From Nematostella vectensis (Eukaryota; Cnidaria; Anthozoa; Actiniaria; Edwardsiidae): a DNA stretch of 64,000 nucleotides. The translations under genes and the position numbers were made by a program. Under the pieces are notes generated by a model. The model made no database searches. It was not told the DNA's origin and saw nothing but the letters and a program-made list of their open reading frames with translations. Of this stretch, positions 47,301 to 57,100 are shown piece after piece. Every line of letters begins with the position of its first letter. Position 1 is the stretch's first letter. The stretch is taken from positions 1,302,001 through 1,366,000 of the forward strand of contig NC_064047.1 of NCBI RefSeq assembly GCF_932526225.1, given 5' to 3'.

Positions 47301-47740
47301 TTTCTGGGCCAGACCATTAATAGCATCCACAGTGACTCTGCCAGCGGCCTTGGCCTTTAGCACTATAAGCATTGTCTTTTCGTTCCCATGGGGGGTTGTG
47401 TAGGTAACATCATATAGAAAGTGTCCAACTGGGTAAACATTATGTTTGCAGAGATTAGAAAGCCGACCGGACTTGTTGTCAATCTAAGAGAATAACCAAA
47501 AAGAAGTTTGTTTCGACAAAAGTTGGTTTGCCGAGTATACGAGCAACACCGTTTTTTGCGGCTATGCAGCCGCAAGGTTGTACGCTTTTGCTTCTCGTAA
47601 GTTATAAATCACTTTAAAAACACGTTAGTTGGTTGGCTAAGAAATATTACCTCTCGAGCTCTAAAGGAGACAAGTTTTCCTTTTGATTCGACAATTTTCC
47701 GAAACAAATTGTCGTCAAAAACCTCCGTAGCGTCAGCCAT
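38398..47740 (-). CDS. Aminoglycoside-phosphotransferase/choline-kinase-fold small-molecule kinase, 7 exons
   Basis: Exons in gene order: 47651-47740, 47245-47483, 46510-46609, 45676-45777, 45361-45539, 44201-44554, 38398-38554; the frame closes to 406 residues plus stop. The catalytic motif H264-N-D266-F-N-A-R-N271 fits the HxDxxxxN loop of the APH/choline kinase family, and D302-W-E304 fits the metal-binding D-[FW]-[GE] position. The middle carries DIAGFHSIHLDG, typical of the helical lobe. The substrate is not predictable from sequence; no close named animal gene was recognised. The exon 3 acceptor (ATTAAG before 46609) has a weak pyrimidine tract but is the one that keeps the frame. Exon 7 is joined on frame and similarity grounds; a small missed exon in the 5.6-kb intron 6 cannot be excluded. 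That intron contains a minisatellite, a CAT/CAC microsatellite and an intact Gypsy element on the opposite strand. Confidence 0.75.
38599..39105. repeat. 32-bp minisatellite, about 16 units, in kinase intron 6
   Basis: Units of AGGTGGTTCCAAGAGGCAAG plus GGGACTAGAATT, nearly uniform, with occasional GGCTAAGG or AATAAGG variants. The array stops about 40 bases from the exon 7 acceptor at 38555-38560. The intervening sequence on the gene strand (ATTCCGCTTGCCCCTTCAGG) looks like a decayed unit. Confidence 0.92.
39106..39291. repeat. CAT/CAC-rich microsatellite, left part
   Basis: Irregular ATCATCACCATCACC-type trinucleotide repeats, interrupted by the Gypsy insertion. The last five bases, ATAAC (39287-39291), are the target-site duplication. 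Confidence 0.85.
39292..39444 (+). repeat. 5' LTR of the Gypsy element
   Basis: Begins TGTAATATATTCGG and ends GAAAACATTACA, with short inverted TGTAAT/ATTACA ends. AATAAA at 39370-39375 is the likely poly(A) signal. Same length and sequence as 43521-43673. Confidence 0.95.
39447..39464 (+). other. Candidate primer-binding site
   Basis: TGGCGACGAGGACCGGAT starts with the TGG expected of a tRNA 3'-end complement, two bases inside the 5' LTR. The priming tRNA was not identified. Confidence 0.5.
39477..43439 (+). CDS. Gag-Pol polyprotein of the Ty3/Gypsy element, intact
   Basis: One 1,320-residue frame without stop or frameshift. In order: gag-like helical region (about 1-190); paired zinc knuckles with cysteines in C211-x2-C214 and C231-x2-C234-x4-H-x4-C (about 211-244); aspartic protease with the active-site triad DTGA at 297-300; reverse transcriptase with RLCGDYK, LPFGVASAP and catalytic YIDD (576-579); RNase H with DAS at 725-727 and ETDHKPLL at 790; integrase with a His/Cys zinc-binding part (about 940-980) and D1006, D1059, E1095, the last pair spaced by 35 residues as in DD35E enzymes. 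The C-terminal tail is Pro/Ser/Thr-rich. Gag and pol share one frame, so no frameshifting site is needed. Confidence 0.96.
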   Translation: MSVIGQLREFDRQKESFEAYIERLENFMKANGVRKENEVAVLLTAIGPETYGLLRNLLTPEKPDTKTYKDLVDILSGHLHPKPLVIADRFNFHNRFRHDSETVADFGAQLKKLSTHCEFGTFQDEALRDRFVCGLRQEAIQRKLLTEKTLTFAKALEIAQSMEMAESKSSELKGSGSSGSGCVEEVHQLGKKPQKHKKFTQNKGGKPKTACHRCGSAEHDGKSCKYKKYKCDNCGKMGHLKRVCQSKECKETKYVEVSVDNDQEDESLGFFSTREPSSKAVTVTITVNGKEIPMEVDTGAARTVIPEKLFKENFGHLKLKNASTSLKTYSGTVLPLIGETEVLVEYEGQSAKLPLIVAKVESKPAILGRNWLSVVKLNWEHLFSVSSSDLVHELTARFKGVFGTGLGKIKEFQARINVQPEATPRFHKARPVPYALKPAVEAELDRMEKEGIVTKVSHSEWAAPLVVVPKADGGVRLCGDYKVTVNPVLDVDQYPLPNPQDLLSALAGGTKFSKLDLKHAYQQLPLGEESKKFLTVNTCKGLYQYNRLPFGVASAPAVFQSTIDTILKGIDGVVCYIDDILITGRNDQEHKARLEAVLERLEKYGISLKLSKCSFLEDRVGFLGHVIDAEGVHPSPEKVRAVVDAPAPTNVTELRSFLGMLQYYGKFLPNLSTLLHPLNNLLRDGVEWSWLPECEQAFTSAKELLQSAKVLTHYDVNLPIKLACDASPYGIGAVISHVMPGGEERPIAFASRTLTGSEKNYAQLEKEALSIIYGVKKFHQFLYGRRFILETDHKPLLTILGPKSAIPTLAAARLQRWALILASHQYDVVYRKGVDHSNADGLSRLPVDKPRVSEETEIYHFSYVDDLPVTARDIAMETRKDSVLSKVLHYVKSGWPQQAQEEELRPYFNRRLELSVEQDCVLWGLRVIIPEAFQEKILHDLHADHPGMCRMKSLARSYLWWPRLDQAIENMVHHCEACQSVRKQPATAPLIPWKWPVRVWQRVHMDYAVKDGVNFFVVVDAHSKWPEIIATSSTTAPKTIEMLAGLFASHGLPEEMVSDNGPPFISSELDMFMKSNGIRHTRVPRYHPASNGEAERYVQTLKQALLTSKFDQGKSLQQRLSSFLFSYRNTPHTVTGQTPAELFLKRKPRTRLALLQPNLAQHVEERQMKEKQQHDGGRTKTREFLPGDIVLVRNFRGKHKWDKGTVILRIGPLAYQIRIGGRMCHVHVDHLLAAGDAEHTSPPTTATAMTGSGFVLPSTPVVSSKPILPEPEVTPLPEVSPKSSETVVPTCTTESPPDVASTPVRHYPRRTPKPVVRLDL
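43508..43520 (+). other. Polypurine tract
   Basis: AGGAACGGGGAGA, purine except for one C, lies directly before the 3' LTR, where plus-strand DNA synthesis would be primed. Confidence 0.75.
43521..43673 (+). repeat. 3' LTR of the Gypsy element
   Basis: Identical by eye to the 5' LTR, 153 bases, followed by the ATAAC duplication. Confidence 0.95.
43674..44105. repeat. CAT/CAC-rich microsatellite, right part
   Basis: Continuation of the trinucleotide tract at 39106-39291: CACCACCATCATCACC-type repeats with a pure CCA run near 43960-44060. Together the two parts were one tract of about 600 bases before the Gypsy insertion. Confidence 0.9.
46958..47162. mobile_element. 205-bp long-arm hairpin element next to kinase exon 2
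   Basis: GGTATGAATCAACACAAGGT at the left is the exact inverse of the right end, and the arms stay similar for about 80-90 bases through TTTTAAATGCCTCTGTTAAA and the GCGCTGA...CGAGCGTTA segment. A related half-copy is at 55327-55390. CATATTCCAGGAGG occurs on the left (from 46947) and nearly again at 47226-47239 beside the exon 2 donor, a possible duplication. Confidence 0.75.
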
Positions 47741-50456
47741 TGTGAAACATAACAACCAGTAACGCCTGACCGTTTTACAAGTTGTAGGGAGACTAAGTAC
47801 TAGTTGCAGCAAATCACCCATTGCATCCTGGTACTCTAGCAAAAAAACCGGCCGCGAAAACCACGCTCCGACCCACCTCTTTCTCCACAGACTAGAGGTC
47901 GGTTTACACGATTTTTATGCAATCTTTGGTGCATCTGTTGCGGCTTCTTCGAATCGCCAGTGTAAAAAAAAAAGAAAAAAGAAAGAAAAAAAGCGATTCA
48001 AAGATAACGTCTACCGAGGCTGGTGGTCAGACGCGAAGCGCGCGCCACATTTTCAGGTGCGACCATCCTTTGCGTCTAATAATCTGTGTTTTCAATCTCC
48101 GTTTATCATCAACAGGAAACATGAGAGAACAATTATATAAAGCAATTGTTCCTATTTGCTTGAAAAAAATACCCGTAATATTCCCTTCCCTCTAGAATCT
48201 AATGCGAGGGGGCTTTTTAGCAATCATCAAAACATCAAACAAAATCTGCTTATTTCAACATCTGTTTGCCATATTAATTGAATTAAAACAAACAAAGGGG
48301 GCGGAAAATTGTCAATAAAACAGTGGGGATGCGTTTGAGTCACTAAAATTAAAACTGTCAATAACACACAACGTTTGAATCAGGAGCGGATCTAGGGGGG
48401 CCGAGGGGACCCCGGAAGAAAAATAAGTCCGGCCCCCCTTTCTTGAAACTTTCGATTCGCCCCCCCCCTTTTCCAAACTTCTGGATCCTCCCCTGAAAAC
48501 TAAATGGTATGACTGGTATGACTATAAAGACTACAGACAAGCTATAAAAAAATTTAGATGGTATGACTAGAAAGACTAAAGGCAAACTGTAGAAAAACTA
48601 GATGGTCTGTGTTGGCGTGATGCTATTGAACTTATTGATTACCCGTCAGGCGATAAAAAAACTTATCATTTATTGGACGATTAACACAAAAATCACAATG
48701 GCATGATAAAGGATAATACATTTCGTCATCTCAACTCTATAGGAAATCTATTGAGGAAATCCACAGGCCACTAAAATCCCTCGATCCTAAACCTATTTTT
48801 ACTCCACCCAGGAAACAGGTGTTAGCGTGGTCGTTTAGATGTTTAGGCAAGAACGATAAAAAGGCCGAAAGGGTCTCTTTGATAACAACAGGATTATTAG
48901 TAAAATAGATTTCCAGACACGTGTTCGCAACACCGTAGGGTGAAAGAAAAACGTTTGTTGTACCGAAAGGAGACGGATGATTAGTAAGATTATTCCAGTC
49001 ACGTTTTTCGCCATTTGGCGCGAAAAGGATCGTTTGAAAAGTACCGATCGAAAAGGTACCAGAACAGGAAGTGTGCGTGAAATCAAGGACTGTAATAATG
49101 TTCTCCACTGCCCGCAACCAAATGGCAGGTATTTCAACTGTGGGCAAAAATAGTAAATAAAAATTGATAGGCGGGTACTCGCAGGCTTGTACTAAGAAAA
49201 TGCGACGAGATATGAGAGAGAAGCAACTAGACGTAATGTTTTAGTTGACTCTAACAAAGTATAACAAGCAGAAGAGAGCTAATTTTCCACGATGAAGACT
49301 AAACATGAATAATGTTGCCTTATCTCTATAATCTATTTAATATATTTTAAATTTAATCAATAAAAGACAACCTGTACCAAAACGTTTCAATCCTTTCTTA
49401 CCCACATTACATGAAATGACCATATTACATAGCCTTTAACAGATATAAGGCCATATTAGATAAACTTGGATAGTTATTTGATTGTTCAAGGATTTGGTCA
49501 TGGGCACGCTGTGGCGTCATCTGTATATTGATTAGAAGGCAGACGAAAGCGAAATTGAGATCTATTTGTCAATCGAATTTTAATAGGTAACTTTGCTTTC
49601 TGGACCACCATATTTCTTATTAGATTGGATGCAAAAAATGGGCAAGTCGATATGGGCAGAACGGTGCGAGAAGAGGAGGTAAAGTGGAGAACAATAAGCA
49701 GCCATGGACAGTCATTAGGGCCTAAAGTGGCGGTCGTATAAAGAAGATTCTAGCAAAAGTTCCTGAGGCTTACCTAATAAAGTTTACTACCATTACCTTG
49801 CGTTTGATTATTATCGCCTTTGGTAGTGTCGTTAACCTTATCGACGCTAATACCGTTTTAAAACAATAACTTTCATTAGAAAAAGGCAAATGAGAAAACA
49901 TATTCAAACGATAGCCAGAAGAGGAAGATAAATAACAGGAACCGAGCCTATGAAGTACCACTTGAGGCTCTGTATTAATTCCTGTTTAATTGTAAGAATC
50001 GAGCCTGTAATCAGATTTTTTTAAAAACATCAATATTATATAATGAAAATCGCTGCCTATAAAATACGCGCGATAGCGGAACAAAGCTTTATACCGTAGG
50101 TGGGACTATCACGACCAGAGTCGGAACTTCCAGTCGCTATTTGTCATTTATTAAGCCCCACGCAGTCCTGTAAGTTTACTATCTTTTTGTGTATATTTAA
50201 GGACAATCCTTGTGTTAGCACTTCCAGCACGTTCAGAACACCTATTTTTTTTTATCCTCGTTTATGACCCTATGTTGGTGTGCAAGAAAGGACAGCTCTT
50301 ATCTTTGTGTTATACTGCGACTTCAGTTTATTAAACACTCGTTTACTGTGTATAATAACCCAATTCGTTTACCCACAGGCAAAAAAAGCAAAAAGGCGTT
50401 TTGCTTTAACACAGCCGTCGACTGAAGAGTGACTTAGCTAATCCAAGAATGAAAAA
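47741..50456. other. Intergenic region between kinase gene and GPCR
   Basis: Head-to-head flank of the two genes. 48390-48500 is a C-run-rich interspersed repeat (GGGGGGCCGAGGGGACCCC and its C-rich partner). 48737-49130 minus is an open stretch of about 130 codons preceded by an acceptor-like TTTTTGCCCACAG at about 49131-49143; it has no recognisable similarity and a second frame is open too, so it is not called as a gene. Confidence 0.4.
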
Positions 50457-52186
50457 ATGACAGATGCGATGGCAGTTGTGCGAAATGTATGGATGTCTTC
50501 AATCGTCGTCCTTAGTGCTATAGGGAATCTTCTTCTTGTCCTAGTCATAGTGACAAAAAAGCGCTTCCATAACGTCACGAACATCTATAACCTAAACCTC
50601 TCAGCAAGCGACTTGCTCAAAGTTCTTGTGTATGTCCCAGTCTACTTGGTTTACGCCTCAAAAAAGACTTGGCCTGTTGGAGGGCAGGCTGGCTGTCGTG
50701 GGATGTACTTGTTATTTTTCACAGCTTACGGAGCGAGTCTTTTGACGCTGGGAGCGCTGAGCTTTAAAAGATATCGGCTGATTGTGCACCCACTACGAAA
50801 ACAGGTAAGGAGAGTGGAGAGTTAAGGTCGGGGGGGGGGGGGTGGGGGGATAGCGTGAGGTGAGGAGAGGTGAGACGAGGCGAGGTGAGGCGAGGTGAGG
50901 TGAGGTGGGGTAAGGTGACGTGAGGCGAGGAGAGGTGGGGTAAGGTGACGTGAGGTGAGGTGAGGCAAAGAAAAGGAAACGCAGGTTACGTAAGGTTAAG
51001 TTGAGGTTAACGTAATTAACATAAGGCTGCGTAAGACAACCTAAGGTGAGGTAGTAATCGTCTATGTGAAGTTCACGCGGAAGTCGAGTGAAAGATGTGT
51101 TTTCCTAATTGCATTTGCGCTAAATTTCATTAGTACTAAAAGACCATTTTGATGTTTCCAATCAATATTATAGTTTCTTTTACCCGAGGCTGATCGATGT
51201 TTTAAAAAAGCAGATGTTTTATTTTTATCTTTCGTTTTATCTAATAGTGATTCCGCAACTTTATGATCACGAGAAGACGAATATCAGATATGAGAAATTC
51301 ATTCAAAGTTAACTGGTCTAGCAATACAATTCTTTCAAACATTTGACATTTTTGGATTCGCCTTGGCCATTTATCCTAATTCTTATTTCTTAGCAAGCTT
51401 GACCTTACGAGAAGCTTAGTCGCAAGCTCTACTTCATCTAAATTGATTGCTTTCCGTCTCCAGGTTACCGCACGCCAATCAATCATCCACATCATCGTCG
51501 TCTGGGGCGCCTGCGTTATGCTCAGTGGGGTCAGCGTTCTTTTCATTAACCTCGTTCCAGGTCCAAACGGAGGTTACCTGTGCATTTTCCAAGCCAAAGA
51601 AGAACTGGCACTAGTGATCCTCGCTCTCATGTTGCTACTTTCGCAGTTTATCCCGATGGTCTTGTTCATCATCGCGTACTGCCTCGTTATCAAGAAGTTG
51701 AGGCAGGATTCGTCGGTTGAACCTCGTCATAGGTCCATCGTCACGCGCAACCGCGCCAAACGTAACTCCCGCGCTGTTCGTATCTTGGTTGTCGAAGTCT
51801 GGGCCTATGTTATTTGTGTGATGCCTTTCCTGGTAATGAACGTAGTAGAAGTAGCGAGAAATAGGATGTTTCTTAGGCCCTTTACTACTCAGAGTGTAGT
51901 GATGTACTGTGCGTTGGTCCTACACACCACTATAAACCCTTCAGTGCACTTTGTCCTGAACCTTGAGTTCAGACAGGAACTGAGAGACATGTGCTTGACC
52001 GGATGGCGTGCGCTAAGGCGCATGAAGAGCACTGTTGTTCCGACGACCTTTTCGAGTGGCCAGACGCGGGGATTACCGACTGTACCTGAAGCAAAGGCCG
52101 TAAGACTCGATCAAGAGTCGCATAATCAAGACAAGACAACTGAAGAGTGCGCAATGAGGGTAAAGGTAAGCTCCTCTGTGACATGA
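50457..52186 (+). CDS. Rhodopsin-class (class A) G-protein-coupled receptor, atypical, 2 exons
   Basis: Exons 50457-50804 and 51464-52186 join in phase 0 to give 356 residues. Seven hydrophobic segments are present: about 11-33, 45-67, 82-103, 122-146, 164-188, 221-246 and 259-284. Class A landmarks: GN24 in TM1, SASD52 in TM2, W72, Cys80 and Cys156 for the extracellular disulfide, W129 in TM4, P180 in TM5. Three signatures are altered: the (D/E)RY triplet is K104-R-Y, the CWxP of TM6 is C234-V-M-P237, and NPxxY of TM7 is N274-P-S-V-H278. The N-terminus is very short and the tail is Ser/Thr-rich. The ligand is unknown. Likely one of the expanded orphan receptors of basal animals; the ATG is the first after an in-frame stop. 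AATAAA follows 49 bases past the stop. Confidence 0.85.
50828..51060. repeat. GGTGAGG-rich simple array at the start of the GPCR intron
   Basis: After a G run, GAGGTGAGGCGAGGTGAGGT-type 5-10-base units continue for about 200 bases. It begins about 25 bases past the donor at 50805. The motif AG-GTGAGG itself matches the 5' splice-site consensus and occurs many times. Confidence 0.85.
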
Positions 52187-53577
52187 ACAGTGAGAAAAAA
52201 GAGGAATGGGAATATGCTGGCATTGCGACGTGGAAATAAACATGTGTGATATATGCAAGATATATGCAATAGGAAAGACGGCAAGCTAAAAGTTAAACAT
52301 TGTTGATGGACATATCATGGACATATCAATGGCGGATCCAGACTCTAAATGGACGGGTTGGGGTGGGGTACGAAAATGGTCATAAAAGGGGAGTTAAAGG
52401 TACAAACAATCCACTAGAACCCCCCCTCTCCCCCTTGTTTCCGGTCATGGACGCAAGAACACGGGAAAGAAAACAAACACAAGGATGTGATGTATGTACA
52501 GGGAAAAAAAAGTCGTACATTTTGAGGATGAGACGTTGTAAGCTTTTCCGGCGGAAAAGGAACATAAGCTATAATTTGAACATGGCAAATGAAAGATAAA
52601 GTGGGGAGGAGTTAGAAGCAGAGTTAATTCATGCCGTGGATCCAGAGTCACTTAGCCCGCAAACACCGCTGTCTCCAAGCATAACGTTAATCTTGCTTTA
52701 GGGTAGTACTTGACTTGTGGAATATCTCACTGCTAGCTAATAACGGGGGATTCGAAGTTTTGCTGTAGATCTTTTTTAGGTAGTCTCTTGGGCCGCCCAC
52801 GTTTGCTGGGGGTATTTCGGTAGCCCATTTATTTATGGTTCACTATTAGTGTCCGTAAGCCTAACCATAACTATATGAACCATATATCAATGACCACCGG
52901 GTATTTCAGACTGACACTAAGGATGCCTGCGCAGATTACTATTTTTCGGCTTTTTTTGACCACAAAACAGTTTGGTAGCTATTACAGATAATATAGATGA
53001 ATCGTAAAATATATATTTTATTGATAAAATATGTCACTAAAGATGTATGGAGAATGTGATACAGAAAACATTTCACAATGCGCGTTACAATACTAGTTGC
53101 TTCGTCCCCAGTCCCTTACTTGGAGTGATGAGTGAGAGACTGGAGACGAGTTATTAGCCTCACGCTTCTGGTTGGTCGCAACACAAGAGAACAACTTGTG
53201 ACTTGAAATTATTTTTTAGGGACATTAAGCAACGACGACGATATCACGGGCGACGAGAGAAAACAATAGAATTGTATTTGGAATTAAATAGCAGAACGTG
53301 AAATTGCGTTCTGATAATTTTCAGCCGTTTGCCGGTTCCAAGGCATTGGTGTGATCGCCGGCACTGTAGACATAATTATTTTAGTCTCTTTCCAATTGTT
53401 TCTGATTTAAATCTTCTACTATTTCAATGATGCTATTTCAGAATTGATAAGCTGCTTTCCGTTTTTGTTGTCACAGGAGTCGTCGCCGTCGCTTAAGCCC
53501 TCTTCAAGTTTGTGACGTTTTGGGCCACGACCGTCGATTTACGTGAAGTCATTAACCACCTTCCTCGCAGTTAACTT
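52187..53577. other. Intergenic DNA between GPCR and CEP57 (tail to tail)
   Basis: AATAAA at 52235-52240 is the candidate GPCR poly(A) signal. 52330-52440 is a G/C-run repeat (GGATCCAGACTC...CCCCCCTCTCCCCC). A TTTATT at about 53017 could serve CEP57 on the minus strand. No gene was recognised. Confidence 0.4.
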
Positions 53578-54155
53578 TTAGTCCCAATGTAAATCATCCT
53601 TTGTTAGTGAACTCTGTAAATTCTTCATTCCTTGTAAAACTTTGCGTTTCTCGTTAGCCTTAACACCTGGCCGACTCTCTATCCGATTTCCGACCTCCGT
53701 TTTCGCGCCTTTTGTCTTGACTGTCGTGATAATTTCCACTTGTCCGCCATGTGATGGAATGACCGCGCTTGTACTTTTGGGTCTAACCGCTGACCGCGGT
53801 CGAGCCTGTAATCGTTTCTGTGGAGCGTTGTGTTTTGTCTGTTGCCGTTTGACCATAGCGATTTGCTCTCCCTTTGCTTCCATTTTTGCGACGAGTTGCT
53901 CTAGTTCTCGTTCTAGGTCTTCGCGTAGACGGGGTTCGAGAGTGTCGTTAATTTGCCTAACAAGTTCTTGGTGCTCACTGGAAAATAATAAACATATGTT
54001 ACAGATCAAAAGCTGGAGACAGGCGCGTACCTAAAGGGGTTCAAGGTGTGCACGATTGTTAAAAAGTTGGTCATTTAATATTATGCTTTTTCCATATGTT
54101 GTCTACGACTACACACCCCCAAAACCCAGAAACTCTTGAATACGGGACACTGGGA

Positions 54156-54188
<33 letters not shown>

Positions 54189-57100
54189 AGAAGCGTAGAA
54201 GTATATGGGCTTGCGAACACTCTTAGAAACGTGAGTACTTACTGAGGAGTTAGAGGGGCGCAAAAGGAACCGTTCCGCGCCTCACTTCTCCGCTTAGACT
54301 TTGCTAGTAACAACAGTAGCGAATGCGCGCGGAATTTGTAAGAGGAAGATTGGCGCAATGTTATAAAAAATATGCTTGAAAAAAATAGCCTCTTGTAGGT
54401 CTGGTGGGAAAATTTTTATGGGGTCGGGCGTATGTCCCTTTCTACTGCCTTCGGTCAGTAACCCACAATACTATTTTCTACCCCACAAATTGTACCATAA
54501 AAGGTAATTGGGCTTCCTGTGGTTTAAGCGGGAATATAAAGCAAGCGCGCAGAATCAAGTACTTACAAGCTCATGTGACCAAATTCATCCTGCAAACCGT
54601 GAAGTAACTCCTCGAGGCCCGAGTCCGAGTCACTTGAGCTGGTGACACTTGCGGGCCGCCTGTGTTGACGCTGGACGCGGGAGACTGCATCACAGAGGGG
54701 CGGGTTGTGTCCTTTGAGTAAATGCAAGGCTTGTTGGATGTTGGCGCCGACCGAGTGCGACTTGCTTGCGGACTGGGAAGAGGAAATGACGTATGTTATC
54801 AGCGGCCGATCCAGGCGTTGTTGAACATTGACATATCTTATCATTTTGGAAAATATCGTTATCTATAGATCGTCTTATAATACTTCCGCAGTAGAATAAA
54901 GTAGTTTTTAAAGCAAGGTTGACTAAATTCGTTTAGTTCACTATGTTTCCCGACAGTTAAAGATAAACCACGCAAGTCGATTTTTCTAGAGGGAACGAAA
55001 TAAAAACTAGAATGCACCAGTCAATCGACAGCCGGGCCCCCCGATCCCCGGGACATATCGGGGAGGTAACGCGGGCATGCAGGGGATTTGGCTTTCGATA
55101 GAGGGACATTATCGGAAAACACCGGGAACATGTATCCCGTGGGTTTTAATAGCGTCACAGGCCCCGGTAGCCGGAAAAGTTACAAGCATTTAACACCACA
55201 TGAATGTTATGTTCCCCGCTATGTCCCGGGGGTCGGGGTGCCGTGGTTTCAATTGACTGGTGCATAATTTTAGCAAAATAAACCAGACTACCTTATCATC
55301 TTAAAATCAACGCAAAGTTAAAAAAGTATGTTGAACGCCTCTTTGAAACAGAGGAGTTGCGCTGACGTTTCGACCGTTAGGCATTCGTCGGCATAAAACA
55401 CCTACACAGATCATCTTAGTTATTCTACATCGTGTTTGCAGTCTTTCTAGTTATACTACCCAGTTATCTATGTCCTGTATCATTTACCTTGCCAACAACA
55501 AAGGGTATTGTTCCCAGATTGAGTCGGTAGTGGCCCTGGGGCTCTGGTGGACGTCTGATGGGCTTGGCTTTTAACTGCAGACACAAGGTATACTTGATCC
55601 TATGTACTTGAAGTCAAAAGCGTTTTCATAGAAAACAAGACGCAGGACCATGTACTGTGGTGCGCAAATTTACCCTCTATACTTTCTCTTGAAGCCGCAT
55701 TGTCACCAGTTTACCTCCGGTCGATTACCTAACAATATCCGATGATTTTTAACGGAAAACGCGAAAAATATTTTAAAATATTGAAAGCAGTGTGTCTATT
55801 GGAAGTTTCTTTGAGGATGTGATTGATAATTTAGAGCGGATGGCCTGTTAATAGATTCTAATAGATTCTTTTGTCTTTTAACGGTTGAGGTTTCCGTCGG
55901 ACCTCAGGAAGTAAACTGTTGACAATGCGGCTTTAATACTTTAAATCATCCCTTAGTTCAAGCTAGTTTAATGCGGAATATAGTTAAAGACACTTTTCTA
56001 CACTATGCATAGGCATGGCCGTAGCAGGGGGTGGGGCACTGGGGGCACGTGCCCCCCCCCAAATATTTTTAAAAATTATAAGGAAATGACCAGTAGGGGC
56101 GTGACTGTGCCCCCAAATTTTTGAGGCCTGCTTTGGCACTAATAGGCATATCGCTGCCTCGTTCTCGAACCTTGTTATGCTGACAAATGTAACCAGATGT
56201 AAACGCAACATAGCATAATTATAAAAGCTTTCGGTAAGGTGAATATTTGCCAATAATCAACAGCCTAACCTTTTTTTTCTTCTTCTTTTTGTGTTTGGGT
56301 GAAGGCGGGGTCAAAGCTGTCATCATAATTCTATTGGTTTCTGCTGCAGTCTGTAGCTGATGGCGAAACATCAGAACTCCATGAACATGTAATCATGTCA
56401 CGCAATACAGTGTCACACAATCTGCACCACACAACTTGTAACATGTTATTATGTCACGCAATACAGTGTCACACAAGTCACATTCACTGTAATCCCTTCA
56501 CTGCCACACAAACTGCACTATATAGTTCAGTGCACTAGAATTACATTGGAACATAATACTGTAATCATCCATCTCAAGTAAACACAATGATCTGTTTTCC
56601 AGATTTTGGCAGTCCTGTTGAATTTGTGTGTGAAAGCAAGATTTTATAACAACGTTTGCAACTTTTAATTTCTTTTACAGTTACCACAGCCACAGTGAGA
56701 AAAAAATACTTATGGGGGAATTTTCACCTGAGCTGTTCTGTCTTCCAGAAGTTTTCTGTGATGAGCTTCATCTCTTAATCTCTCTTCAAGATCACGAATT
56801 TTACCCTAGGGTTAAAAAAACATGACTTACACTGTATCAGCATGATGCAGCCTGGTACAGAGTATTCACCAGCCAAATATCAACTTACTGTAAAATTGTT
56901 TCTACAACATTTGTGGGTGTAGTCTCGCTTTTTTAATGGTTGTTAGCTATAGTAAATGAGAGGACATACCACAGGATTTGTCATTCACACAATCTTTGCA
57001 GGTTTACTTGAAGCGAAAGAGACAAAAAACATTGATTCAAATTTGCGAAATTTGGTTCTCAATCTTTTCTAGTAAATATTTTCCATCCTTACAAAAGGAC

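Noticed and set aside
54152-54186. A-rich run in CEP57 intron 8 as a retroposed poly(A) tail
   Set aside because: No adjacent retroposed gene or target duplication was found; a simple homopolymer explains it.
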